From the NCBI GenBank assembly GCA_965644295.1, contig CBFFRP010000419.1, positions 62,001-126,000 of the forward strand: a DNA stretch of 64,000 bases, in the 5' to 3' direction. This document shows, in pieces, positions 1 through 12,496 of this stretch. The DNA is from Paraphysomonas bandaiensis. Its lineage: Eukaryota > Chrysophyceae. The notes under the pieces are model-generated. The model was not told where the DNA came from and searched no databases. It saw only the letters and a list, made by a program, of their open reading frames with translations. Numbering within the stretch: the stretch's first letter is position 1; each line of letters starts with the position of its first letter. Position numbers and translations under genes: made by a program.

Positions 1-1253
1 TGATACGTACGGGACTCGATCAGGAACAATGAATCTATCAAGGTCATATTCATTGGGCATGGACGGTGCTCCCCTAATGAAAAAATGAGAAAAAGGCGAT
101 ACACTGACTAATGAGCTTACACTGATGATGACGAGTTAGCGGGTTTAATACGCTGTGATCCAGCCTGTAGGCTATGCATATATTACACACGTATCGCGAA
201 AAAAAAAAATTCGTAACTTACACAGCGTGGGCAGAATTAGGAGGTCGGGTTGGTCCTGGACTAGGGTGCACCTTCGTAGTCGAGGTGTGTGCTGGTACAG
301 TGGGCTGAGAGTCATTACCTCGTTCATCCGGCCCAAACATAGAAGAGCTCGGCTTTGTTTTGGGTGTAGAGGACGGTAACATGAACCCATCAGAATGTCG
401 GCGTTTCTTCGCACTCTTCACAGCCAGTCGTACAGGATGGTATGTCTTCCCATACTTATCAATCCGATATTTTTCTTGTTGCATCCAATATCTATATACA
501 TCATATATACATATGAATACACCATTATACAGTGTGTTATATATATCACCTTGTACCAAATACTTTCATACGAAGCTTACGCTGTATCTCCATAGGGATC
601 TCTAGTATCGTGATGTTCTCTTGAATGAATTGACGAAACACTTCGAGATTTATTTGACGATTAATCATCATAGCAAATTTATTATAAGCCCTATATGTAT
701 ATATAACACAGTGAGTGTCTCTCTCTATACATATATATATATATACATGTATACTTACTTAAGTATCTCATAGCATTTAGTAAACCCCTCTCCATATATA
801 TCTGTTAACAGCTTCTGTGCTTCAGTAGGATCAATATCACCACTATCATCTTCATCATACAGATCAAATATGAAATCCACTGTATATAAATCAATCAACT
901 AGATACATACATATATATATAGATACATACATACCTAATCCTGCTTTATTAAGTGTACAATAATTCCATATACAAAATACAAAATTACGAAAATTAATTT
1001 CGTAATTTAATTTTTTATTATCATAATAACTAAGTGCACGTGTAGCATATCCACAATTTTCAATATTACATTGTTGTAATAATTTTGTAACTTCGACTTT
1101 TTCACAATTATTTATTTTTGCATCATCAAAACATTTGTAAAATTTTCCCACATAGGCTTCACTTATATTCAATGCCTCAAATTCTACTTCATATTGTTTG
1201 AGACTTGGTATATATGAGTATACTTTCGAATACTTTCCAGTTACTGCACCCAT
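1..1253 (-). CDS. EF-hand protein, 5' part of gene, six exons, runs off left edge
   Basis: Calcium-binding EF-hand protein of unknown partner. Exons inferred from GT-AG sites with preserved phase: 935-1253, 759-879, 550-690, 222-491, 121-171 and 1-73, continuing beyond base 1. A clear EF loop, DEDDSGDIDPTE, lies in the second exon after FIFDLY; it has D, D, S, G, I and E at the expected loop positions. The segment before it (CDDAKINNCEKVEVTKLL) may be a degenerate first hand. The fourth exon adds a basic KSAKKRR patch and a Ser/Pro-rich tail. I start at 1253 (MGAVTGK) because the longer frame to 1343 translates TATG microsatellite. A Gly at position 2 could allow myristoylation, but Ser/Thr is missing at position 6. 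Family-level function is firm; a calcineurin-B-like assignment would be a guess. Confidence 0.72.
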
Positions 1254-3253
1254 TGTATCATTACACACAGTTATAGTATGTATGTATGTATGTATGTATG
1301 AGATGAGAGGTAATTGAATTGGCTTACTTTCCACTTCGCTCATACTTCAGAACAAATACGATGAGATGTTATCGTACATATATATGGATCTATATACTAG
1401 TATAGTATATGTATGTCTGTTATAGATACAGGTTTATATATATGTATACTCATATAGTATACAGCAGTATTATATGCGAATCCTCTTCAAAATCTACACA
1501 GCAACTCACACACATACTGGCTGTACATAACGGTATACACTGCTGTATATTTTCTTTAATGGATTGTAGAACTGAAAATAAATGACTCTTGATGATACCG
1601 CTCAGAGATATGGGCATCGTGGCCATATAGCAATACATACATACATATCAGCATCTAATTTTTCGGAAATAAATTGAACCGAAAATCCTCTACATTATTG
1701 TACTCCAACTACGGCTGAAATACACATAAATGTTGTCTCAATATATCAGGCATTTTTTAACAAAAAAATACAAAGCATGCCGATACGCATACAATATCCT
1801 TGCAAACAATGCATCACCATTAAGTTACTATAGTTGTAAATGAAACGTATCAATATCAACAAACTCTATGCATCAGTGTTTACTGCTGATCATCAACCAT
1901 CACTGATAATCGAGGATACATTGTTAGTAGCAGCTGCATACAGTGTCGTTACACACCGAAACGGCCTTAACACATCTACAACTCATACATCATATTGCAT
2001 ACTCGTGTTCAAACATTCAAACAATGAAGCGTTATTATCTTAATAACCTCTTCAAGCATAAATACTACTTTAGATGTGCTGAGATGGGTCCTTGTATGCA
2101 CCAAGTGCCCTTACGAAACCCAACTTCTTGTTTATACACTACACACTTCATTGCAAGTATATTACTACTCTTGTCTATATCAACTTCCTCCGTATCAAGC
2201 CATGTCAGCCATACCCCACCACTAACCTCAATTAGTCTCTCTTCTTCGATGGATCTAAACAAATTCCTCATCCAGGATATAAGCAGGAATATTTCATGAC
2301 CTCCTCGATTCATAGCTTACAGAAACACAATACTCTCAGTCTTCAGAGCCGGAAAGACTACAGCCAGACTGGCTCGATCCAGCAGGAGCGAAAGCATCAT
2401 AGTGATAGTTCACGCACATGTAGTTCCCAGAGCATATATCCTAACCTCTAGCAGAGATGCTGTACTCAGGTTCCTACGATTTCAACATAATGTATTTAGT
2501 ATACATGCTAATAAAAAGTATGACGTTTTCAAGGTGATATTTAGGTAACTTAAAACGCAAATCAAATGTTTATTAACATAAATCGATTTTTTGATAAAAA
2601 GCAACATAGATGCTAGCAATGTTAATAGCGTGTAATTGAAATGTAGACATCATGGTACACAGTATTTACTCATTTGATACAAAGAGGACTCTCATTGAGC
2701 TCTATTAACACGTCACATGTAACATTATTTAAAGAAACTACTGTGCTTACACAAGTCCCTACCCAATAAACAGAATAATAAAATCAATTTGCTAAGCATA
2801 AAGGTTGAGTTGAGAGTCTACCATAGATTTGGAGATTACAGGAAGGAGGCAATCCATATATATTTAGACGTAGCTTCATGTGTAAATGCCTTAGCTATTC
2901 ATTGGTGGGTAATTAGAATAGTACACTCTACACTCTTATCGACCCCGACTTGAGAATCGGATTGACAAGAATAAGCGCGTAATGGGAGCGAGAATGTTGT
3001 GGTTACAACAATAATAGCGACAATGAATTTAAATATTTCGTTGATAAACTCTGATATAAGGTATGAGCATAATGTATTATTATACGCTTACAGAGTGCAT
3101 CTAGCAAGAACTAACAAGAACAACAGCGAACACCTACATAACTATTGTATGGAAAATAGTCGAATCTTTCGATGCACAAAATACACAAAATCGCTTGCGA
3201 AATGAAATGAACTTTATAGTTGGGTGGTTGGGACACTAATCCTCAAAATCTCA
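1254..3253. other. Intergenic region with microsatellite, CAGCAGTA motifs and a MITE copy
   Basis: No convincing gene. It holds a TATG microsatellite at about 1276-1300, two CAGCAGTA-type motifs (1462 and, reversed, about 1540) upstream of the EF-hand gene, and a MITE copy at 1649-1787. Short open frames near 1943-2299 (+), 2312-2549 (+) and 2065-2313 (-) have no recognisable motif or start context. They may be decayed coding sequence. Confidence 0.4.
1649..1787 (+). repeat. MITE-like repeat, copy A
   Basis: About 140 bp, one of four copies in this window (others at 28614-28752, 28901-29049 and, reversed, 58287-58429). The shared core includes CAACTACGGCTGAAATACA and the end GCCGATAC. The best copies suggest terminal inverted repeats around ATCGTATCGGCA. 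This copy is diverged. Confidence 0.6.
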
Positions 3254-6200
3254 TCATGCACTACTCAAAGGCTCATAACCTTGAGTAAAGCGGCTCAGGA
3301 AACCGCCAGAGGTTTCAACTGCAAGTGGGCTACTTCTGGATTTCCTATCTGCGTGTTGACGTCGCTTCCGTCGCTTCATGGACGCTATCGATGAGGCCGA
3401 ATTAGTAGAAAGAAAAATTGACATCAGCTCAAGATCCTTTGTAGAAAGAAGGTTCGTTAGGCCACTGCGATGCTCCCCTAATGGGTAATGGAGATGACTT
3501 GGCCATCCTTGCCACACACTACCCGAATCAACCATTTCCCCAGAGATGACAAGGGTATGCTCGAGAAGCACGGAGTGGTCTTCCATACCACTACCCGAGA
3601 GAAGTCTTGTGTTAGATTTCAAAACACACCCATCACCAACCTCAATGGGATTCAGTCTAGAACAAAATAGTTATAATGAAGTCTGCACTACATACATGAC
3701 ACACATATGCATACAACCACAGCATGCTGTTTTGATATACAGTGTGTATCCCATTTAAATTTGCAATTCTACAACTACACTTTCTACTTACTTGAAGAAA
3801 CCTCTTGTGTTAATATGAGCTATCAATGACGCATTATCAATGCAACAATCATCGCCAATAGTGACCAAGTCAGGCTCCGTCATCATGGGGTCGCCTCCAT
3901 TGGGATAGAGACAGACATTTTCACCTATTTTGCAGCCTAGGGCCCTAAAATACCACACCAAATAGGGGCTCCCGCAAAAGAGCTCCAGTATGCCGGTGTA
4001 TTGCCGCTCGCCTCGACGAATTTCCTATATAAATATATATAAGTGACGAACTCACATCCTACACAAACGCAAAAGGCATACCTGCAATGTCAAATGCAGT
4101 TGCCATCTTTGACAATATGACGAGGTGTCCCATGCATAATCCCCCTGCACCCTTCTACCTATCAGCACCCACTTCGCAACCACATCAAAGGCTAATGCGG
4201 ACAATGATAGCACAATATACACTGGTATGAAGGCAATCATGCTCATTCTAAACAAAGTAAGAGGGTTTTGGAGGCTAGATTCATTAAACTCAGCGAAGTA
4301 CTGCGCGAGAAAGAGCGATAAGAGGAGAGGACAGTTATGGTAGCATACACAAAAACCCTGCCATATTGTGTTATATGATGCAACCAGCCATAACGGTAAG
4401 ACACAATAAGATGCGTCCTTTCCATAAAATGCACGTCCAAAAGGAGAGTTCGTGTCTTTGTCGCGAAAGCTTTCATCTTCTGGTGACACTACCGCAGCAC
4501 TGCCCCCTCGACTACCAACCCACATACTTCCAACCGCCCCTTCAAAGCCTTCATGAGCGAGAGATCCTGATCCTAGCACACATCCCCGCCGGAGAATTAC
4601 TCCTGGAAGAACAACGCAACGGTCCGCAACCATAGATCCCGCCTCGAGTACAACTCGGCTGGAGTGTTTCGCGGACGAAGTCATTATCACTGATCTCGAG
4701 CCAAACACAACGTCATCCCCGACTTCGAACATGTCGTATTCAACGATATCTAGTCCTGTCCCTGGCCAATACACGCGCTTGCCTACTTTTGCACCAAGAG
4801 CGCGGTATATCATACTAATAACCTCGTAGTGAGTTCCTACTAGCCTTGCCACACCAGCTAGGTCTCCACCTGGCAGGAGTTTAGACATGAGCCAATAACG
4901 GAAGAGGTTGTATGGTCGCAACCGTTCCTTCGTATTTTGAGGAACGAATTTCCCAATCAACGACCATTTGATCAGGATAACAACAAGCAACTTAACAGGA
5001 GGTACAATACACCGCTGGATAACGCGTAAGGCAAAGTAATATATCATACGTTGGGGGGTTATCCACCATAGAAATGCATCATATATCGAATTCAGATCGG
5101 AACTATACCACCCAGAGTCGCGGGCCTCATTTACCATTGCACGAAGGACAATTACCCACGGTGCATATGATACCATCGCCACAGTCGCCAACACTGGTAT
5201 GCCAATTAAGACAATCAGCGAAAGAGGGGGAGACGGAAATGCCGGACGACAGTAGCTCATGCTACGAGGGTCGGCATCCTCCCTTTCGTGGGATGATGAT
5301 AAAGGACCAATATGAGTACCGGATGATACTACCGCCCCGGGTGCGACCACAGATTTGACACCTATCGAGCATCTATCACCTATGACAATAGGAAGCAAAA
5401 TCATGTGACCCTCTTCTAAAGCAAACGGGCGCACCACAGCATCGTCAATAACCACATTGTCACCAATCGCCAACAAATCTGCCTGACCGAGTTGAGCGTT
5501 TCTGTGTATCTTAACGTTCTTTCCGATTGAGGCCCCCATCAATGTATAGTAAAACCGTACCAAAAACGTCCCTATAAGAGGAAAATCATCTCTAAATATT
5601 CCAGTACCTACTATTCTAATAATTTGTTCCACAAGCCACCACTTTAGGTACATTACCCCCCATATTGGATACCGACCAGGTTTATACTTTCCAATAATCA
5701 GCCACTTACACAATACACCGAAGAGAGGAAAGAGTGTGGCACTGACCACTCGCATCAGTAGCATGGCCATTATCAGTGCAGGAAACCTATCAATACCAAG
5801 ATTCATGAACATCACCCAGGGGCCAGCAATCAGAAACCACATAGAGAGTCTTCTAGCGGGAAACACCAGTACAAACGGTATGAGCTGAGTTATGAGGCAT
5901 CCCCAGGATGTGCTGCTGAGCTTCATACTATACTCCCAATTGTTCACACTACCAGGATCAGTATCTACTCCCCCGAAAACGTCATCCTTAGGTGATGCAA
6001 TGGAAAGCGGTCGCAACAGCTTGGCACTATCACCTCCTTCGCTGTAGGTATCATCAAAATCAAACACGGACTCTTCTGTATCCATTGAGATTAGAAAAGA
6101 AATTTTCTGAGCCATTGATTCAATAGTCGGAGATGTGAAGAGATCTGCCACTGTCATTGCAACGTCAAATTTCTTTCTAATTGCACTGACAAGCCCTCCA

Positions 6201-8618
6201 GCTCGCAAAGAGTCCCCACCAAGTTCAAAAAAACTCGAAGTCACTGACAGGGTTCGATCAAACATTAGTTGCTCCCTCCATATCTTCTCAATATCTTCTT
6301 CCATTTCATTGCGCGGTAAGACCACAGTTTTGGCAGTAAATATCTCAACTGCCCTAGCTACCAGAGCATCCTGACTACCATTCGTGTTATTACCATTTAA
6401 CATTGGTACTTCTCCTAGTGTATCCGTGGCATGGATGAAAAGGGGACACAAGTAAGTGTGCAGACTGCTCTCACAAGTTGCCTGCAGTGCACTTGTATCA
6501 GCTGTAGATGGTGTGATAAAGGCCACCACAGCATCACGCTGCGATGGCAGATCAAGAACAGTCACAGCGACACGATCTACGCCATCCTGCTTTCTTAGGA
6601 AAGCTTCAGTGATCTTTATATCCTGCACAACACGAGATACCTCTATCGGCGTGCCTAGAGGCGTCCCGTTTGGTGGACACTTGCCCTCATACAAGCGAGA
6701 AATAGGAGAAGTGTCATCGTCCACAGCCGGAAGCTGTGCACGTTCCGCAAATCTTACTCGAAGGACCTTGTTCGATGCGTTCTTGGGCAATGCATCCATG
6801 TAAACGACAATCTAGTGCCATATCTTAGACAAAACATGTAGAGAGTACACACACACACCTGGGGCCACTTAGAGCGGTGCAATGAGTTATCCAGGTGCTT
6901 GTGCAGATCATGAATATCAGGACGTGGACGAGATGCCTCTGTTACAATAACAGCCCCCACTGTCTCCTGATACTGCGAATGCGGGGACGCAAAACACATT
7001 ACTTCTCTAACATCAGGATGTGAAATGACAGCTTCCTCGATTTCAAACGGCGATATAGTTTCCCCACCGCGGTTGATGATTTCCTTCGAACGCCCAGATA
7101 TGAACAAATAGCCAGCCTCATCTAGATGTCCACAGTCACCCGTACAAAACCATTTATCTTGACCATTGACAGTAAAAAATGCATCATTCAGTGCATCATT
7201 ACTTTCTTCGTTTCGTTCATAACCACCAAAGCACGGCGGCCCTCGAACCATGATATGGCCTTTCCCTCCCGGGGGAAGGACGGTTATCATATCTTCTCCA
7301 ACTATACATATATCGGGACCAACAGGGGTTCCAGATGTTCCAACAGGGTCCATTTTATAAGTCTGAGGAGGGGTGGAGATGGGCATGCTGAAAAAGAGTT
7401 AACGCGAAAATGAAGCGAAACAAGTGCCAAATAGGTATGCTTAGCGAGTAATGTCAATACACATATGAACACAGTACATATTAGAAATAATATACACAAA
7501 TGTATATATAAACGAATACACACTTACCACTCGGTCATCCCATAGCTGGTTAGTATGGTAGCATCAAATACTTCTTTCAGGGACGCAGCTAGAGCGGGTA
7601 GCAGTCCACCAGCTGCATTGGCCACGAACCGTACTGGCTCCACAGGTAGAGAAGTCGTAGCTTCTTTTCGCCTAGCAGCCTCCTGTAAAACCGCATGATG
7701 CATTGTCGGGGCGGCATAGTACCACGTGAAACTGCGGGATTCTAAAATATCCCAAAACAGAATGGGATCGAAAGCAGGACACGTGATGACCGCACCGCCG
7801 GCTAAGATTGGTGAAAAAATATTGCGCACAATACCACCAATATGAAACAATGGCATCATATTTAGGCATATGTCATGAGAAGACAAATTCCATGAGGAAA
7901 CGATACATCCCACACCCACGACCAACATATTCAGTGTATAAGGAACCAGTTTTTTCTTTCCGCTGGTGCCAGAGGTATGCAGCAGTAAGACAACATCTGT
8001 CGCCGAATTCTGTATTTTCTCCGTTTGCAATTGTATATCGCTAATATTTTTCACTGAATACATCACTTCCAGTGTGAATAGCCCACATACAGTTGTACTA
8101 GGTGTCAATATCAGGACACCCAGTCCTAGAGTATGAGCAATCTGTGCCGTTGATGCAGTTGTTGGATCTCCAGCCAACAAAATAACCGCTTTACACTTTG
8201 TGCTCTTCAGCTCAGACTGAATTTCAGTTGGGGTAATATTAGGATTAATAGGAGCTACACACCATCTGGTGACTAAGGCAATCAAACAGACAGCAAGCTC
8301 TGGTCCATTGGGCACTAACACAGCAACACGTGTACCGACAGGAATACCAAACTTTAAAAGATCAAAATCACAAGATGTAAATGATTTCAATACACAATGA
8401 GAAAGTTCTTGTCGATCTGTTATAGGATCAATCACAGCACTTGTGTCTGTATCCATAAGAAACTCACTGAGTCCTGCATAGCCTTCCAGTAGCCTATCAA
8501 CACACTCCCCACTAATACCTTTACGTGTCCCATTAATGCCATAATTCTGTAGTTTCGTTATTAATTTTGATCCCTCCATATTGAGGATAGTGTGATCACA
8601 TGTATCTGTATATGGCAT
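3254..8618 (-). CDS. NRPS-like adenylate-forming enzyme with carrier domain and membrane left-handed beta-helix domains
   Basis: Five exons in phase: 7528-8618, 6859-7387, 4082-6811, 3792-4024 and 3254-3656, giving about 1661 aa. Exons 1-2 encode an AMP-binding domain: HTSGTSGKKK phosphate loop, SYGMTE split by intron 1, TGDCGHLDEAG, GRSKEIINRGGE, and LPKNASNKVLR with the catalytic Lys at the start of exon 3. A carrier domain follows, with phosphopantetheine Ser in ELGGDSL. The rest alternates membrane segments with hexapeptide left-handed-helix blocks (for example IGDNVVIDDAVV, VGDDVVFGSRSVIM, IGDDCCIDNASLI). That order matches the NRPS terminal domain TIGR02353 seen in poly-lysine-synthetase-type enzymes. 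Likely role: activating an amino or carboxylic acid, loading it on the carrier, and amidation or acyl transfer at a membrane. The substrate is unknown. An alternative start is Met at 8579. Confidence 0.85.
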
Positions 8619-9320
8619 ATGCTTCTATGGATGGATGGATGGATGTATGTACCCTCAGGTCAATTGCTTAACACCCGACACTACATGTATGTATTACCCT
8701 ATCGATCCACTCTATGATCGGGTTATACAGTCTGTTAGAGATAGTAATCCATTCACTGTGTATAGACGTACTGCGTGAATGAAGGAGTTAATAGAACTGC
8801 ACTGGACTGGATGTATGTATGTATGTATGGGTGGTGAACCTCAAACTTCTCTATGTAATTTTTATAGACATAAAACTGTATCAAAATCTAAGAGGATGGG
8901 TCATAAAAACTACACTTTTGTGTTAAAATCCTATGAAATTATCCATAAAATTCTACAAATAGAAATAGAAGGATTTATGGACCATATTTACACCCACGGT
9001 CGACAAAATATTTCCTAGAAGGACAAAACTAGCTAGGTGACACTTGATATCGAATCAATATTAAATATGCTATTATGATTGGTGGAAAGAATAGATAAAT
9101 CTCTTTTGCGATATAATTTCCCTAATTTTAATAAATATATTCATTGTTTCTCAATAATATACTAGAAAATAGCTGTTTTGATATAGAAAAGATGGTTTTA
9201 TAGCACAAACCAGGGTTTTCTATCCATTCAATTGATCCCTAGAGGTTCATATGTATGACATCCATCTCATTAAGTATCAGATCGTCATATAAACACACTA
9301 CTACACACACCATCCTTTCA
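8619..9320. other. Intergenic, no gene seen
   Basis: AT-rich sequence between the divergently transcribed synthetase and repeat-protein genes. It contains short ATGG/TATG microsatellites near 8630-8645 and 8813-8830. The frame 8779-9018 (+) has no recognisable motif. Confidence 0.4.
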
Positions 9321-10580
9321 ATGTCAAACAATAATAAAGATTCCAAAGATAATGATCATCCATCTAAACGTTTTCGTAGAGAGACTATACAATCACATGA
9401 TCCAGCACGTGATCACTTGGATTCTATCCAACCCCAACTGTCTCCATATGAATTACAGTTAGCTAATCGTGTGAAAGAATTAGAAGATCGTATAGAAAAA
9501 TTAAATTCAAGAGTTCATCACGAAATAACAAATTTACCACAAGAAGTTGCAGCAGCTTTCCCTTATATTACTTATAATCAAATACAACAAACATTTGATG
9601 ATTTTTGTTTACGTATACGACAAGATATAACAGATATCCATCAAGCTCAAGTCGATAGATCTCGAATCAATTGGCCTCAAGGCAATAGATCTCAAGTCAT
9701 TGGGGCTCAGATCAATCAAGATCAAGCCGGTAGATCTCAAGCCAATGAGGCTCAAGTCAGTCGAGATCACGCCAATAAATCTCAAGTCAATGGGGTTCAG
9801 GTCAAACGAGAACAATCCAATAGATCTCAAATCAATGGACCTCAAGTCAATCAAGATCAAGGCAATAGATCTCAAGTTAATCAAGATCAAGCCAATAGAT
9901 CTCAAGTCAATGGGGTCCAGGTCAAACGAGAACAAGCCAATAGATCTCAAGTCAATGGAACTCAGATCAAACAAGAACAATCCGATAGATCTCAAGTCAA
10001 TGAGGCTCAAGTCAGTCAAGATCAAGCCAATAGATCTCAAGTCGACAGAACAACAGCGTCAGAAACTTCTGTTAAAGTGGTTCTGATTCACGAGTCAGGT
10101 AAACGTGAATTAGTGGATATGTTTCTTTGGGGTGAAGACTATCATTTGTATCCGGAGTCATTTCGATTTCCAACTGGAAAAATAAAGTTGTTGTGGGATC
10201 GATGGTGGGGAGGAGAGCCCGAAAGAGATATACGTCCATACAGACAACTCAAGGGACATGATTTGCAGAAGAAGGACAGAGTTAAGTGGAGTAAATGCTC
10301 CTTCGTAATGCGTCACCTGATAAACATTGGTATAAATATGAATGAAATTTCATCTGAGGAGGACATTATCGAACAGAATCTGCATCAACGTGATGATTTA
10401 TTCAACAAAATATTCAAGACATTTTACATGGACTTGGTTACCTTATCTCATGACGTAGAGTTGGATGAATTACGCGTGGCGGGTATGTCGTATACAACGC
10501 TATACGATTATATGAAAGGTCGACGCAGAAAGGTGAAAGCGGCGGAGGATGAAACAGAAAGTAGCAAGTGTGCAACTTAA
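9321..10580 (+). CDS. Unknown protein with a 15-residue NRSQVNG repeat array and a conserved-looking C-terminal domain
   Basis: 419 aa from MSNNNKDSK; an in-frame Met at 9255 would add 22 residues that look like translated leader. Order: charged N-terminus with KRFRRE (possible nuclear signal), a short coiled coil (ELEDRIEKLNSRVHHEI), then about residues 110-250 of units like NRSQVNGVQVKREQA, including one 10-residue unit. A C-terminal domain of about 170 aa is rich in Trp and charged residues (LLWDRWWGGEPERDIRPYR, then WSKCSFVMRHL). I do not recognise that domain. Its compact aromatic pattern and the single-exon frame argue that it is real. Unit-length changes probably come from slippage or unequal crossover. 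Confidence 0.6.
   Translation: MSNNNKDSKDNDHPSKRFRRETIQSHDPARDHLDSIQPQLSPYELQLANRVKELEDRIEKLNSRVHHEITNLPQEVAAAFPYITYNQIQQTFDDFCLRIRQDITDIHQAQVDRSRINWPQGNRSQVIGAQINQDQAGRSQANEAQVSRDHANKSQVNGVQVKREQSNRSQINGPQVNQDQGNRSQVNQDQANRSQVNGVQVKREQANRSQVNGTQIKQEQSDRSQVNEAQVSQDQANRSQVDRTTASETSVKVVLIHESGKRELVDMFLWGEDYHLYPESFRFPTGKIKLLWDRWWGGEPERDIRPYRQLKGHDLQKKDRVKWSKCSFVMRHLINIGINMNEISSEEDIIEQNLHQRDDLFNKIFKTFYMDLVTLSHDVELDELRVAGMSYTTLYDYMKGRRRKVKAAEDETESSKCAT
9645..10045 (+). repeat. Coding tandem repeat, about 45-bp unit
   Basis: Degenerate tandem units built around AATAGATCTCAAGTCAATGG, in frame within the gene at 9321-10580. Most units are 45 bp; one near 9875 is 30 bp. All lengths are multiples of three, so the frame is kept. 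Confidence 0.8.
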
Positions 10581-12081
10581 CCGCTTACTCACCCAACTGT
10601 TTATTTACTTGTGTAGCAGCAAAGGCATGAAATTACTTAATAATATTGTGTTTTGAAGAATAGTATCATGATAAGCGGTGCCGTATCCAAGCACTAAGTA
10701 CTTCTCCACTTGTCAAGGGGTATCTCGAACAAGTCATAAAGATTATGACTGCATGCACAGTAACCATTACATTCACATGGCCCAGACACTGCTGCTATAC
10801 TCTATACTCCCTCTTCGGTCTTTGGAATCTGTTCATATGTCTGAGATAGGATGTGTAGTTCGAATAGATAAGTAATAAGTACTTTTTACTTCACTGCAAG
10901 CAGAAAAATAGTGGCATTATGTATACCTACGAAGCAGGGTTGCGTAACAATTAATAGATTTTCAATTGATTGCAATATCTATTGTTAATAATTGAATAAG
11001 ATTGGTTTTCAATTTCAGTTATTATTGATTGCGAGGGCATTATTAATTCTTAAACCACCCTGATATCAATGCAGCAGGGCTGCGTAACAATGAATTGAAT
11101 TGCAATTAAATTGCACGGAACATACGTAATAATTGCAATTATAATTACCCGCTGGAATGTTGCAATTAAATTGCAATATATTTACATTACGAGAGGTACT
11201 GTGTGACTTTGACATAAAAATGCATCATGTATTTATATTCATTCGGCATTCATATTTCATTGTGTCAATGGTATAGAAATAATGATGAATAACACAATCC
11301 TTCATGAAGTGATTCCGAGGTTGAAGAACAAGTGTCAGACCCAGAATCAGATTGTCATCGTTCGTCACCAACATTCGCAGTTGGCAAACTAGTTTCTAAC
11401 ATACATAATTTAAGAGGCATTACTTCTGATGATGTAATATAAGCAGCGACATGTGCAACACATATATTTAATCAACGAATGTAAAAGATATATTATATAC
11501 TCAGGTACACAGACAATACTTACGATATCAAATATTATTTTGGACAGTAGTATGACAACAACAACCTAGCGCCAAGTTACTTGAGGCACTTAAAAGGGTA
11601 CTATATAAAATATATTATATATTATGTAAACGTTATATATATAATACATACAGTAACTTCTTCGTCAAAGAAAAGAACTAAAAAACAGCAATGGGAAATA
11701 GTGCCAGGGCCTACAACAGAATGGGTGGATCAATACAAACAACACATCTGAGAATGTTGTGACCGGAAAACGTCGACGTAGTAGTGGGGTATCGTACAAC
11801 GAATAGCTCTATATATATTATGCTTGACGTAATATAATAGCTTGAACTGTATATTATAATATATATGTGTAGTCGGTGACTTTTATTGCTGTAAAACTGA
11901 AGTAATATACGTGTGAAAGAGGAGTAAAAATATTATAAACAATTTTCTTCACTATTAATAAAATAATATTATCATAATATTAGTCAGTTAATGTGCATAT
12001 TTAAACCCTTTTCCGACCATCATCAAATATTTCACTAGGTTTTATACATTATTATTTCACCAGGTTTTGATATTACCTCGA

Positions 12082-12496
12082 TTTCATGTAGTGCACGCTT
12101 TTTGAGATCCAAGGGAATAACGTCCCGTTTGGTAAAAATATTGAATTGTCACCAGAGTGGACATTCCGTGAAGGGAAAAGATCTAAGGATATGGCCTCAA
12201 TTTTATTAATATATTATGCCAATTCCAACATTATTTATATTATGTCATCATTGAAACAGCTGCCAGGATAAATAACCTTGGAATTAGCATATAATAATGA
12301 TAAATAGTTATTTATCCTGGCAGCTGTTTCAATGATGAAATATAAATAATCTTGGAATTGACATATATTAATAAAATTCGAGGCCATATCCTTAGATCTT
12401 TTCCCTTCACGGAATGTCCACTCTGGTGACAATCCAATATTTTTACCAAACGGGACGTTGTTCCCTTGGATCTCAAAAAGCGTGCACTACATGAAA
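12082..12496. mobile_element. Foldback (long inverted repeat) element
   Basis: Arms of about 190 bp (12082-12274 and 12307-12496) are near-perfect reverse complements around a spacer of about 32 bp. The left arm reads TTCATGTAGTGCACGC inward and the right arm ends with its complement. The inner arms contain AAACAGCTGCCAGGATAAAT and its complement. A 6-bp GATATT occurs close outside both ends. There is no coding capacity, so it looks like a foldback MITE or a hairpin-RNA locus. Confidence 0.75.

Noticed and set aside
891-1343. Longer EF-hand N-terminus starting at 1343
   Set aside because: The added residues translate a TATG microsatellite (SYIHTYIHT), so the start at 1253 was preferred.
9609-10040. 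143-codon minus-strand frame and 128-codon plus-strand frame with regular repeats
   Set aside because: Both are other frames of the 45-bp coding repeat in the gene at 9321-10580.
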